In this document: positions 29,660 through 38,581 of the stretch, piece by piece
How the letters are laid out: the number at the start of each line of letters is the position of its first letter
Position numbering within the stretch: position 1 is the first letter of the stretch
Assembly: GCF_039641995.1 (NCBI RefSeq)
Contig: NZ_CP087714.1
Coordinates: forward strand, 434,001 to 498,000
Length of the DNA: 64,000 bases
From: Geoglobus acetivorans
Lineage (GTDB): Archaea > Halobacteriota > Archaeoglobi > Archaeoglobales > Archaeoglobaceae
Direction of reading: 5' to 3'
Made by a program: the position numbers and the translations under genes
The notes under the pieces: generated by a model
Seen by the model: only the letters and a program-made list of their open reading frames with translations
Database searches by the model: none
Told to the model about the DNA's origin: nothing

Positions 29660-29961
29660 GTGACGTCGAGTCTTTCCTTAGAAGAATTTACAAAAAATAC
29701 CGGATCAAAAAAGCCGTGATATTTGGCTCCTCAGTCAGAGGAGAATTCAAAAAAGACAGCGATGTTGACCTGATAATTGTCAGCGACATTTTTGAGGGTC
29801 TGAGCCCAATTAAGCGTCCGGTCGATCTGTATTTAGAATGGAACTTGGACTATCCTGTTGATTTTATCTGCTACACCCCGGAGGAGTTTGAAAAGCTGAG
29901 CAAGCGGCCAAGCTTGGTGAGAGAGGCGTTGAAGGAGGGGAGGGTGGTTGAGTTTGGCTGA
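29638..29961 (+). CDS. Minimal nucleotidyltransferase (antitoxin of a HEPN/MNT pair)
   Basis: 107 residues. The motif IFGSSVRGEFKKDSDVDL has the GS pair at residues 30-31 and the catalytic aspartates D42 and D44; a third, D75, lies in YPVDFICYTPEEF. An intact active site suggests real nucleotidyl transfer. In characterised HEPN/MNT systems the transferase AMPylates the HEPN toxin and disarms it. It starts inside the HEPN gene and ends 24 nt before cas8 on the same strand, so it is very probably co-transcribed with the cas genes. Confidence 0.87.
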   Translation: MGEAVNLGDVESFLRRIYKKYRIKKAVIFGSSVRGEFKKDSDVDLIIVSDIFEGLSPIKRPVDLYLEWNLDYPVDFICYTPEEFEKLSKRPSLVREALKEGRVVEFG

Positions 29962-29985
29962 TGGTGGAGTCTGGGGGTAATTGTA

Positions 29986-31728
29986 ATGGGTGAATCAGAG
30001 ACTGCGTGTCTGTCGAGCAGAGAAAATGGCAATACTATAGGGGAATTTGGCGAACTTCGGTTTACCGGCAACTGGTTCATTGATGCCGGGATACTGGGGT
30101 TTGTGAATTTGATGGAGGAGGTTTACGGGTGGGATTTGGAGGAGTTGCAAAGGAGAATTCGGGAGGAGCCAGAGGTTGTGTATTACGGATATTTTCCGTT
30201 TGCATATCTTTTTTACCATTCTAAAGTTAGGAGTGTATATCGGGAGATAACTAATACGAGAAAGACTATTCAAGATCTGAAGAAGAAAAGAAGTAATAGG
30301 CTGGAAGAATTATCAAAACTCTCAAAAAAAGAGAAGGGACTAAGTAAAAAGGAGATTAAAAAGATAGAAAAATTGGAAAGCGAGATTGAACTCATTGACA
30401 AGAATTTGGCAAAATTGGAGAGGCATATTTTGGATAATTTAAGGAAATTGGAAGCTGAAAAAACTAAATTGAAAAGCGATCTTTTCGAGTTGTTCAAAAA
30501 GAATCCTGATTTTTTTGATCAACCTGACAAGTTCAAGCCATCTATTGAAAAATTGATAGAAGGGTTTGACCTTAATTTGCCAGCAGACCATAGAAACTTT
30601 TTCTTATATAACCCTAAAAAAGACCTACATACTTCTTATGTTTACTTGAAACTGTTGCTCCAAGAAAGATTCGATGAACTATATCATTTTGTCGCCAAGT
30701 TGAGTAGCAAAAAGAAAAAGGAAGGGTTGAGTTACGAAATCTATCCAGATTCAACGATAAATCCGTTTTTATATTCTCCAGGTGAATTTCCAAATTTAGG
30801 TTACACTATGCCATCAAGCATAAAGGACATTAAACACGGCTTAAAATTGCGAATTCCTGTTTATCTTCTGTTACTTTCCTTTTCAAATGCATTTACCACG
30901 ATATCTGGCAGATATATTATGTTTTACGTTAATGAAATTTGGATGGCGTATGCCATTAATAAAAGGATTAAAAAGTACATCGAAAAATTGGGTGAAAACA
31001 TATCTATCTTTAAGGTTACGTGGATGTCAATAATTGATGAATTGGTAGAATGTAAAGCACAATTTTCTCTTGAGAATATGTATTTAATCGAATTTGGCGG
31101 TATAGACAACCAGAAATTAACTGATGTGGAATTTATTGGCATACCTAAATTGCAAGCGTATTTACTGCTTGATGACTATATCAGAGAATCGTTTAATGTT
31201 TATTTGAGCGTAAACGACGGCGACAAGCAAGTATGGGTCTTGGAGGAATTCATTAAAGGTAGACCTCTTTATCCACTTATCTTGAGGCATGTCGAACATT
31301 GCTTAACCAATAATCTTAGAGTAAATTACAGAACATCTGTGTATGCTTTGTGCATAGATGCAAAAATTCGGGAACACCAAAGCACAAGCGAGCTTTTCGG
31401 CGAGAGTTTCTTGACAAACTACCGGCAAATCTTGTGGGATGTTAAAGACGCTTACAGGTCTATTGGTGGATATGTTCAGACGGTAAGGCAGATTTTGGGT
31501 AAAGACGATTGCTTACAACTCATTGCGGCAATTAGAAAGGGCAATAAAGTTTCATTTGTGAATTATGTTCTTAAAAAGTTTTTAGAAAAATCCCACCGTA
31601 ATGTGGGCTTTATCTTCCGAAACATTGTGAATAACGACATTTCTTGGGAAAATTACGCTTTAAGTTTGGTTGTTGGCGTTTTAGGGGGTGTGAGTGAAAA
31701 TGACTCAGGAGAAAATTATGAAGAATGA
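29986..31728 (+). CDS. cas8: Type I-B Cascade large subunit Cas8 (Cst1-like)
   Basis: 580 residues. The start FTGNWFIDAGILGFVNLMEEVYG resembles the N-terminus of the Cst1/Cas8 family of Tneap-type systems, and the place before cas7 and cas5 fits. Residues about 85-170 form a long charged coiled coil (for example ELSKLSKKEKGLSKKEIKKI), unusually extended for this family. The paired CXXC motifs of many Cst1 proteins are not seen. The gene is visibly richer in A and T than its neighbours, which hints at separate acquisition. Cas8 recognises the PAM and holds Cascade together. The 3' end overlaps the small next gene. Confidence 0.75.
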   Translation: MGESETACLSSRENGNTIGEFGELRFTGNWFIDAGILGFVNLMEEVYGWDLEELQRRIREEPEVVYYGYFPFAYLFYHSKVRSVYREITNTRKTIQDLKKKRSNRLEELSKLSKKEKGLSKKEIKKIEKLESEIELIDKNLAKLERHILDNLRKLEAEKTKLKSDLFELFKKNPDFFDQPDKFKPSIEKLIEGFDLNLPADHRNFFLYNPKKDLHTSYVYLKLLLQERFDELYHFVAKLSSKKKKEGLSYEIYPDSTINPFLYSPGEFPNLGYTMPSSIKDIKHGLKLRIPVYLLLLSFSNAFTTISGRYIMFYVNEIWMAYAINKRIKKYIEKLGENISIFKVTWMSIIDELVECKAQFSLENMYLIEFGGIDNQKLTDVEFIGIPKLQAYLLLDDYIRESFNVYLSVNDGDKQVWVLEEFIKGRPLYPLILRHVEHCLTNNLRVNYRTSVYALCIDAKIREHQSTSELFGESFLTNYRQILWDVKDAYRSIGGYVQTVRQILGKDDCLQLIAAIRKGNKVSFVNYVLKKFLEKSHRNVGFIFRNIVNNDISWENYALSLVVGVLGGVSENDSGENYEE

Positions 31729-32032
31729 ACCTATGTATGATTTAGAACTGGAAGAGCTTATAAGAAGTGTTAGGACAGTATTTAACAGCGTCTCACAAAA
31801 CTACAGGCAAAAATTGATCTATAAACTGTTAAACGCAATAAAAACAGGAGACAGAAATGAATTTTACTGGAATGTTGCAAGAGCTCTGAATGCTAATATT
31901 GACAATCCAGCGGTTTCAAAAGTTTCTGGAATTATTTCAAGGCTTGCTATTTTAAGTGCAAAAGACTTTGAAAAAGTAGCGCATGCTGTAATTTTCGGAA
32001 TCATGTCTGCAGGGGGTGGGAAAAATGAGTAA
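31700..32032 (+). CDS. Small helical Cas protein, candidate Cas11 small subunit
   Basis: 110 residues, nearly all helix: YDLELEELIRSVRTVFNSVS, KLIYKLLNAIKTGDRNEF, VSGIISRLAILSAKDFEKVAHAVIFGIMSAGGG. It lies between cas8 and cas7 with 29-nt and 8-nt overlaps. Size, helical content and position match the Cascade small subunit. In many I-B systems that subunit comes from an internal start within cas8; here it appears as its own gene. I see no sequence motif that proves it. GGGGGTG precedes the ATG at 31700. Confidence 0.6.
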   Translation: MTQEKIMKNEPMYDLELEELIRSVRTVFNSVSQNYRQKLIYKLLNAIKTGDRNEFYWNVARALNANIDNPAVSKVSGIISRLAILSAKDFEKVAHAVIFGIMSAGGGKNE

Positions 32033-33188
32033 ATTTTTGGTTTTGGATGTGGTATTCTATGGCGGATCTCTGAACTATGATCAGGGAAGCGGAAATTATC
32101 AGGAGTTGAAGAAGGTAACCAAGTGGGATGGTAAGCAGTACACATTGGTAAGCAGATATGCTTTGAGATACAGTATTTTGGAGACTGCAAAAAGAATGGG
32201 TCTTTGGAAAACTGCGGATGCAGATAATTTACAAAAGGCTGGCGATGGAAATAAAACCGTTATTCAACCGTCAACTGAGCTTCTTCTAACCGGTAAAATA
32301 CTAAATTATCCAGAGTTCGATCTCTTTGGATATTTGATAACTTCAACGAGTCCTCAGAATTTTAGAGAAGCTCCAGTAAAAATAAGTCATGCAATATCCA
32401 TGACTCCATTTGCCTATGATGTTTTGTTTAATGCCAACATTGGATTGGCAAATAGAATGCGGGAGAAATACGGTGAAATGACTCCGAATCCTTTTACTTC
32501 AGAAGAACATCAGACCTTTTATCAGTACTCTATTGTGATAGATGTAGATAGGATCGGTGAAATTGAGGTATATTTGCAGAAAAGGGGAGAAATAGGTTTA
32601 ACTGATGAAAAAGAGAAATGGAAAGTGGACACAGTCCAAAAATCAGAAAACGGTATTGAGATCAAATTAAGGACCAAGAAGGGTGAAAAAGTACTATCAC
32701 AGGTCAAAGAATGTAGTTCAGACATTGTTGAATTAGAAAAGGTGTATCTTTTGAGATATCGCCTTAATGATGGCAAAGTCGTGAAAGACCGGATTATCCA
32801 GTTGATCAAAACGATATTGAACTTAAAAAGGAGCATAAAGGGGAGAGAAGAAGATTTGACACCAAAACTACTCATAGTTGGAATTTACAATAAACATCCA
32901 TACAAAACATTCAGAGACAAGATATTGTTAAAAGATGAGTACACAGAGGAGAGCTATGATGAAATAATTGAGGAAGAGCAGGATGGGAAGAAAATAGTGA
33001 AGGTAAAACATGTAATTTCAAAAAGCAAAAAACCAGTATTTGAAATTGCTGGATTGGGCAACGCAGAATGCAAGGAACTCCAAGAAAACGACGTTTTGGA
33101 TTTTGTTGAAAAGTTGTTCAATGGCGATGAGGAGTTAAGTGAAGTTAAGGTCTTCTATGATTCAGGGATTCAGGTAAAAAAGGCCTGA
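32025..33188 (+). CDS. cas7: Cascade backbone subunit Cas7 (Cst2/DevR family)
   Basis: 387 residues. The N-terminal LVLDVVFYGGSLNYDQGSGNYQELKKVTKWDGKQY and the later SRYALRYSILETAKRMG and VKISHAISMTPFAYDVLFNANIGLANRM are typical of the DevR/Cst2 branch of Cas7, the protein that coats the crRNA spacer. Unlike shorter relatives, it has a long charged insert around residues 180-330. The ATG at 32025 is preceded by GGGGGTGGG; an in-frame GTG at 32016 is less likely. Confidence 0.88.
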   Translation: MSKFLVLDVVFYGGSLNYDQGSGNYQELKKVTKWDGKQYTLVSRYALRYSILETAKRMGLWKTADADNLQKAGDGNKTVIQPSTELLLTGKILNYPEFDLFGYLITSTSPQNFREAPVKISHAISMTPFAYDVLFNANIGLANRMREKYGEMTPNPFTSEEHQTFYQYSIVIDVDRIGEIEVYLQKRGEIGLTDEKEKWKVDTVQKSENGIEIKLRTKKGEKVLSQVKECSSDIVELEKVYLLRYRLNDGKVVKDRIIQLIKTILNLKRSIKGREEDLTPKLLIVGIYNKHPYKTFRDKILLKDEYTEESYDEIIEEEQDGKKIVKVKHVISKSKKPVFEIAGLGNAECKELQENDVLDFVEKLFNGDEELSEVKVFYDSGIQVKKA

Positions 33189-33194
33189 AGACCT

Positions 33195-34049
33195 ATGTCA
33201 GAAAAAACGCTTTACATAGAGATATTTCAGCCATTTGCACAATACAGGAATCCATTTACTTTTTATTACGCTCAGAGCTACCCATTGCCACCGAAATCCA
33301 CTCTTATCGGCATGCTACAAAATGCCACTAATGATTTCTATGGGCATAAGTTTGGCATTGAAAACTGGTGGAGTCTGAAAACCAGCATTCACGGTGGTTT
33401 TGAGACTGTATTTTGGAATTATCAACAGATGATAAAGGGGGAAATTGCTATAGGGGATGTTGGACTTATAAATAAGCATGACAGAAATCCCTTGGGCAAA
33501 ACTTGGCATCCCTTATATCATTCAGCTATAACTGCGCAAAGAACTCCTGTATATCAGCAGGAATTGTTCAATGGACACATTCATGTGTTCCTCAGAGGAA
33601 ATAAAGAGATTCTTGAAAAAATTGAGAGTTCCCTGAATGTACCTAACAAAGTGCTATATCTTGGAAGAAGCGAGGATGTTGTGTTTGTGAAAAAAGCAGA
33701 GTTCGTAGATGGAGTTGAAAATACTGCTAAAAAATCCCTCTGGCTGACCTATCCTACGTACATCCGAAAAGAAATCAGGCATGAGAATGGCGAGAGGAAA
33801 GAATTTCCAATGAAGAACCAGAAGTATCCCGTTTATTCAATACCCGTATGTGTTTTATTTCTGAATGATGGCACTCCTGTCAAAAACAAGGCGGAAATAA
33901 CCAAAAAAACTGAGCGAAAGGTCAGCTTCGACACTGTGGTTTATACTGGATTCGATTATGTGGTAAAACTGAGTGAAAGCATAACCTATGAGGAGTTCCA
34001 GATCAATGGGAAGAAGTTCAGAATAATCTCTGAATTCGGGTGGTTGTGA
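33195..34049 (+). CDS. cas5: Cascade subunit Cas5 (Cas5t)
   Basis: 284 residues of the RAMP fold. YIEIFQPFAQYRNPFTFYYAQSYPLPPKSTLIGMLQNAT is the N-terminal Cas5 signature (F-x-x-P-x-T-x-x-G-M-L). It caps the 5' handle of the crRNA. It begins 6 nt after cas7, and its stop overlaps the cas3 start by one base (TGATG), so the order cas7-cas5-cas3 is translationally linked. Confidence 0.9.
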   Translation: MSEKTLYIEIFQPFAQYRNPFTFYYAQSYPLPPKSTLIGMLQNATNDFYGHKFGIENWWSLKTSIHGGFETVFWNYQQMIKGEIAIGDVGLINKHDRNPLGKTWHPLYHSAITAQRTPVYQQELFNGHIHVFLRGNKEILEKIESSLNVPNKVLYLGRSEDVVFVKKAEFVDGVENTAKKSLWLTYPTYIRKEIRHENGERKEFPMKNQKYPVYSIPVCVLFLNDGTPVKNKAEITKKTERKVSFDTVVYTGFDYVVKLSESITYEEFQINGKKFRIISEFGWL

Positions 34050-36664
34050 TGGTGAAGCTTTGGGAGCTGATCAGGGCAAAGTCTGAGGATGAAAAGCCAC
34101 TGTTAACGGACCACATTCTCGAATCTCTCAAGAGAGTTGAAGAGTTGAAGAAATTCGTGGAGGCAAACAATCTTGAGATTAGGGATGCTGATAAATTCTT
34201 TGAATCACTTGCTCTCGCTGCTTCCCTCCACGATCTGGGTAAGATTAATTACAGATTCCAGAAAGATGTTTACAGAAAGGATGACTTTCCAGAAGACTTG
34301 GAAAAGTTCCTGAGAATTACGAGAGGAGTCAGAATGCGGCACGAGCTCCTTTCTGCGTTATGGTGCTGCCTGATGCTCCCGGAAAACGATGAGTGGACTA
34401 AAAAAATACGCACAGCAGTTTTGCTTCACCATTACAACGAGTTTTATGTTGGCGAGAAGGATCTGGCCGAGATCGTGTTTAACTATATGCAGGATGTGAA
34501 AGATTATCTGAACTTCATGGATGAGAACTGGGAAGAAATTGAACAGTTCCTGATGGAACTTTTTAATAACCTCTCAGAGGAGTTAAGCGACGAGTTGGTT
34601 AAAAAATCGCTCAAGAGAATTAAAATCTCAAAGGACAGAGTGCTTGAGCTGAAGCAGCTGATAGAGGAAAAAGGGGATTTAATTGTCTTTGCTGAATTCT
34701 ATGAGATGGACAATGAAAACCCGAAACCGGAAGATTATAAGTTCATGGTTTTTCTGGGGTGCTTGCGCAGATGCGATTATTCGGCGAGTGGTGGGGTGGA
34801 AATAGAGGTTACGAAAAAGAAATTAATGAATATTCATGAGTCCGTTGTATCTAAGATTGTTGAAAGGATGGAGAGGGAAAACTGGGAGCGGTGGCAAATT
34901 GAGGCTTTGAAGAATGTGGGTGGCAATTCTGCGGTGCTAATCGCACCAACTGGATCGGGAAAGACGGAGTTTGCGCTGCTCTGGAGTGAAAAAACCGGTA
35001 AGAAAATTCTGTACACCCTGCCCCTGAGGGTAGCTCTGAATGACCTTTACAGGAGATTTCTAGAGTATGTTGGAACGCCAGATGGACACAATCTTGTTGC
35101 CCTGCTACATTCGACTGCATTTACCGAGTATCTCTCGGAGGAAAAACAGGTTGGGATGCCGCCAAATGTCGAAGAAAAAATGAACTCGTCAAAGCTACTG
35201 TCTGCTCCAGTTACTCTTTCAACCCCTGACCAGGTATTTCTTGCTTCGCTAAACTATTACGGCTCCGACAAGGTGGTTTCGGTATTTCCTCATACTGCGG
35301 TGATACTGGATGAAATCCAGAATTACAATCCGGAAATGGCAGCCATACTCCTGAAAACGTTAAAAATTGTGGAGGATCTCGGTGGAAGCATTCTCGTTAT
35401 GACAGCCACACTACCACCATATTTTGAACCGTTTTTTGGATACTCCGATTTAAACAAGTTTAATCTGAATGAAAAGCAAAGGAAAACTATTGAAAGATTT
35501 AGGTTGAGGAGTTTAAGGCAGATTGACACTTCTAAATTCAGAGACATAGTGAAAAATTACAATATTACGAGACACAGGGTTAAAGTTTTGGATAATCCTC
35601 TCTTAAGATATTCCGAGAATGGAGGAATATCGTTAGTCCCTGATGAACTCAGTAAGCTGATTAACAATATCTTCGATTCGGGCAAAAAGAGCATTTTTGT
35701 CGTTCTAAACAATGTCAGTAAAGCCATAGCTGTTTACAAAGAGCTGGAAAAGGACAGAGACTCAGTCTATCTGCTACACTCAAGAATTGTTGAGAATGAA
35801 AAATCAGCGAGAATAAAACTGATTAATGACGATTTGAAAGCTGGAAAAAATGTTATTGTCGTTTCAACACAGATAATCGAAGCTTCCGTGGATCTGGATT
35901 TTGATGCCATGATAACAGAACTCTCTCCAATAGACAGCCAGATACAGAGGTGGGGGAGAGTTTGGAGAAATCGTGAGGGGGAAGAATATGAGGATGAATC
36001 TCCAAACATTTACGTGTTTAAAACTGAGAGCAAATCGGGAGATTTCGACAAGGGGACAAGAGCAGTTTACAGTGGAGAGGTGAATAAAATTCTGCTTCAC
36101 GAGACACTTGAGGTTTTAAGGAAACACGAGAATGGGTTACTGGACTATGGGCTTGAACGGAAGATGATAGAAGAGATATTTAACAAAGCTGCTGATGGAA
36201 AAACCATAACTGAAATGTATATTGAAGAAGTGGTCAGAAATCTTGAGTTTCTTGATTATTTCTATGTTGAAAAGAAGTATCAAGCCCAAAAACTTTTCAG
36301 AAACATAGCTGGATTCCAAGTCGTGATTCCGAAGATTATGGAGCAGTATGGCGATGAACAGGACAGAAAGCTTGCAGGGATTGTAGAGAGGAGCGAGGAT
36401 TTGACATGGGATAAGATTTCTGAGCAAACCGGGATTCCGGATAAATGGGCAATTAAGGACAGGCTCTACAGATTCTCCATCAACGTTCCGTTTTACTATT
36501 TCGAACGGCTTTACAGCATGAACAGGCTGGGAAAGTTCAAGGGATACTATGTTTTAGACTTGAAGAAAGACGAAATTGAGCTGATTCACGAATACGGGCT
36601 TGATGAACTTATGGCTAAGCTGAATACCGAGCCTGAAGAGGTGTTAATTGGAATATACTCATGA
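34049..36664 (+). CDS. cas3: CRISPR nuclease-helicase Cas3
   Basis: 871 residues. The HD nuclease domain has H22, H61-D62 in AASLHDLGKINY, the histidine of MRHELLSALW and the pair in VLLHHYNEFY. The helicase follows: Walker A APTGSGKTE, Walker B box VILDEIQNYNPEM, motif III VMTATLPPYF and motif VI QIQRWGRVWR. It degrades DNA marked by Cascade. ATG 34049 is chosen over GTG 34040 because it matches the usual TGATG coupling. The family's full HD plus helicase fusion is complete, so interference should be functional. Confidence 0.93.
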   Translation: MVKLWELIRAKSEDEKPLLTDHILESLKRVEELKKFVEANNLEIRDADKFFESLALAASLHDLGKINYRFQKDVYRKDDFPEDLEKFLRITRGVRMRHELLSALWCCLMLPENDEWTKKIRTAVLLHHYNEFYVGEKDLAEIVFNYMQDVKDYLNFMDENWEEIEQFLMELFNNLSEELSDELVKKSLKRIKISKDRVLELKQLIEEKGDLIVFAEFYEMDNENPKPEDYKFMVFLGCLRRCDYSASGGVEIEVTKKKLMNIHESVVSKIVERMERENWERWQIEALKNVGGNSAVLIAPTGSGKTEFALLWSEKTGKKILYTLPLRVALNDLYRRFLEYVGTPDGHNLVALLHSTAFTEYLSEEKQVGMPPNVEEKMNSSKLLSAPVTLSTPDQVFLASLNYYGSDKVVSVFPHTAVILDEIQNYNPEMAAILLKTLKIVEDLGGSILVMTATLPPYFEPFFGYSDLNKFNLNEKQRKTIERFRLRSLRQIDTSKFRDIVKNYNITRHRVKVLDNPLLRYSENGGISLVPDELSKLINNIFDSGKKSIFVVLNNVSKAIAVYKELEKDRDSVYLLHSRIVENEKSARIKLINDDLKAGKNVIVVSTQIIEASVDLDFDAMITELSPIDSQIQRWGRVWRNREGEEYEDESPNIYVFKTESKSGDFDKGTRAVYSGEVNKILLHETLEVLRKHENGLLDYGLERKMIEEIFNKAADGKTITEMYIEEVVRNLEFLDYFYVEKKYQAQKLFRNIAGFQVVIPKIMEQYGDEQDRKLAGIVERSEDLTWDKISEQTGIPDKWAIKDRLYRFSINVPFYYFERLYSMNRLGKFKGYYVLDLKKDEIELIHEYGLDELMAKLNTEPEEVLIGIYS

Positions 36665-36872
36665 CATTTATTATATTTTGCTCTAATTTCTGAAAAAAAG
36701 GTATTGAAAACTTCTATACTGCTATCGCTTCTTAAAGGGAGAGCCGAATGCATGTACTGGATTTGCAGATATCCATACAGCTACGAAACCGGGTTTGATC
36801 GTAAAAGGGATACAGATGAAGCATACATAATCTGAGGTAAAACTTAAAAGTAAAACATTCCTACCATAAAGT
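36665..36872. other. Spacer between cas3 and vapBC
   Basis: 208 bp, AT-rich. It holds a plausible TATA-like TAAAACTTAAAA just upstream of the next antitoxin gene. No credible ORF, RNA gene or intact CRISPR repeat is seen. Confidence 0.5.
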
Positions 36873-37097
36873 ATGCTAACAAGCAAACTCAGCAAAAAAG
36901 GACAGGTTGTAATCCCAAAAGAGATAAGAGAAAAGCTGAGGATCAAGCCGGGAGATGTTGTTGTTTTCAGGGAAGAGGGTGGTAGAGTATACATCGAGAC
37001 CGTTGGTGAGAAGCTCACGGAGATTCTGAAAGCTGGAAAGCCTGTTGGGGAAAGCAGTGTTGAATTCCAGAGAAGGCTGAGAGATGAATGGGAGTGA
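36873..37097 (+). CDS. vapB: AbrB-family antitoxin VapB
   Basis: 74 residues, MLTSKLSKKGQVVIPKEIREKLRIKPGDVVVFREEGGRVYIE, a SpoVT/AbrB swapped-hairpin DNA-binding domain, then a tail FQRRLRDEWE to bind the toxin. It directly precedes vapC. It sits downstream of cas3 on the same strand, with its own promoter-like element upstream. Confidence 0.85.
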   Translation: MLTSKLSKKGQVVIPKEIREKLRIKPGDVVVFREEGGRVYIETVGEKLTEILKAGKPVGESSVEFQRRLRDEWE

Positions 37098-37101
37098 TTT
37101 G

Positions 37102-37539
37102 ATGGAACCGAACGGGAAAAAGCTCAGGGTGTGTCTCGATACGAACGTATTCATTGCGGTGAAGAATCGTGAGGAGAGGCATGAGTTTTGCGAGCTGATA
37201 CTGGATCACGGTGAAACCGGAGCATTTGAGGTTGTTGTTCCTTCTGTTGTTGTTGCAGAGGTTCTGGTGGGTTTTTACAGAAATGGTGAAGAGATAGGAG
37301 CGAAGAGATTTTTAGACCATGTTGTTGCTAAATACAGGCTGAGAGAGCTTAATGCTGAAATTGCAGACCTGGCTGCGAGAATCAGGGCTGGAGGATTGAA
37401 GCTTCCCGATGCCATAGTGGTCGCAACGGCTATTCTCAGCAAGTCCATCCTTATAACCGGGGACAAAGGAATCAAACATGACGAACTGAAAATTCTAACT
37501 CCTGAGGAGTTTGTTGAAATTTACTTGAGCGGGAAGTAA
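37102..37539 (+). CDS. vapC: PIN-domain toxin VapC
   Basis: 145 residues. RVCLDTNVFIAV gives the first aspartate, PSVVVAEVLVGF the glutamate, LKLPDAIVVATAIL the next aspartate and LITGDKGI the last. All four acidic residues of the PIN site are present. ATG 37102 follows GGGAG and lies after the vapB stop; an in-frame ATG at 37084 would overlap vapB by 14 nt and is also possible. With the antitoxin it is one of two VapBC pairs between cas3 and cas2. Confidence 0.85.
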   Translation: MEPNGKKLRVCLDTNVFIAVKNREERHEFCELILDHGETGAFEVVVPSVVVAEVLVGFYRNGEEIGAKRFLDHVVAKYRLRELNAEIADLAARIRAGGLKLPDAIVVATAILSKSILITGDKGIKHDELKILTPEEFVEIYLSGK

Positions 37540-37830
37540 TCCTCAAGTCCTATCAGAATTCCCTTATGTGCCTCACGAAATCCAGGCTTTGCATTCTCAA
37601 TCAGCTCGTCATCTATTCTGACACTTATTGATGCCCATATTTGTATTGCTGTATTGTATGTGTTCCTATTTTACCGCATGGAGTGTTGGGAGAACTTCAA
37701 TCACGGAATCTGGCGAATCGCTACTGCTCACCCTTCAAAATTTCCCTCAGCCTTCTGCCCCTCTCAATAGCCCTGAGTTTCTCTTCGTAACTTTCGTGGC
37801 AGCCTATTCTGTCTCACCGGAATTTTTTAC
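37530..37830 (-). pseudogene. Remnants of a small gene or genes, probably antitoxin-like
   Basis: On the minus strand two short protein-like pieces survive. One reads DRIGCHESYEEKLRAIERGR...LREILKGEQ and stops at 37721-37723. The other reads SISVRIDDELIENAKPGFRE and stops near 37532. The second resembles the N-terminal strand-helix of ribbon-helix-helix antitoxins. Neither has an intact start. This 330-bp stretch between two VapBC pairs is best read as decayed toxin-antitoxin DNA. Confidence 0.35.
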
Positions 37831-37868
37831 TGCCGACACTCGGTAGGAATTTTTCTGCGATTCTCTCG

Positions 37869-38285
37869 TCAAATCTCTGTCTCCTTTATAAAATCTTCCA
37901 CACTCACGACTCTGTCAGAGATCTCTGGGATTCTTCTGAAGTGCTTCAGGTTGTTGGTCACAAGGATATCTCCTTTTTTATGTATGAATGTTGCAGCAAT
38001 GACTGAATCCTCAAAATCCACGGGCATGCCGTTTGAGACCAAATACGCGTTTATTTTACCTGTAATTTCCGCTATTTTCATATCCAGAGGGACCACTTCG
38101 AATAGTGAAAAGAGCCTTCTCGCCTTGCTTGTCGCGGCTTTTCTATCTGTTCTCAAATGGGTTCCGGTAAATATCTCAGCAGCAACGACAGAGCTAATAA
38201 ACACATCGTGATGGATGAAGTGCCTGATGTTGACTTTTCCGCGCTCTATCTCTACTATCACACTTGTATCTAAGCTAACCTTCAT
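37869..38285 (-). CDS. vapC: PIN-domain toxin VapC
   Basis: 138 residues. VSLDTSVIVEIERGK, SSVVAAEIFTGT, PVDFEDSVIAATFIHKKG and LVTNNLKHFRRI are the four PIN-site segments; the first aspartate and the glutamate are clear, while the last site has NN in place of the common xD. Its start overlaps the antitoxin stop by 4 nt. It points away from cas3 and is on the same strand as cas4-cas1-cas2. Confidence 0.83.
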   Translation of the reverse strand: MKVSLDTSVIVEIERGKVNIRHFIHHDVFISSVVAAEIFTGTHLRTDRKAATSKARRLFSLFEVVPLDMKIAEITGKINAYLVSNGMPVDFEDSVIAATFIHKKGDILVTNNLKHFRRIPEISDRVVSVEDFIKETEI

Positions 38286-38521
38286 GGAATTACACCGAGT
38301 TCCCTTAATCTGTCTCTCGAATCTTTTCTCATTTTATTCATAGTTTCCTCAAAATCTCTTGGGAGGAAGTCTGTTATCTCCTCCATCTCAATTTTCCTTA
38401 TCACGACCTTGTCTCCCTCCACAGTGACATCTACTCTATCTCCCTCTTTTATTCCAACCTTTTCTCGAACTTCTTTTGGTATGGTTATCTGGGAATTTCT
38501 CGTGACCTTTACTATTGCCAT
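38282..38521 (-). CDS. vapB: AbrB-family antitoxin VapB
   Basis: 79 residues. MAIVKVTRNSQITIPKEVREKVGIKEGDRVDVTVEGDKVVIRK is the AbrB-type domain, with a helical tail. A TATA box (AAATATATAATTT, about 38545-38557 minus strand) lies 29 nt upstream, which suggests a leaderless mRNA. Pairs with the vapC overlapping its stop. Only 60 bp separate it from the end of cas2. Confidence 0.85.
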   Translation of the reverse strand: MAIVKVTRNSQITIPKEVREKVGIKEGDRVDVTVEGDKVVIRKIEMEEITDFLPRDFEETMNKMRKDSRDRLRELGVIP

Positions 38522-38581
38522 AACAGTTAATTTATCGCTGTGGTGAAATATATAATTTACTAAGCTATGATAGTAATTCAG

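Noticed and set aside
36703-36740. Two CRISPR-repeat-like fragments downstream of cas3 (GTATTGAAAA and CTTAAAGGGA), considered as a CreA-like RNA
   Set aside because: Aligned to the repeat, they would leave a spacer of only about 7 nt, and the second fragment matches poorly.
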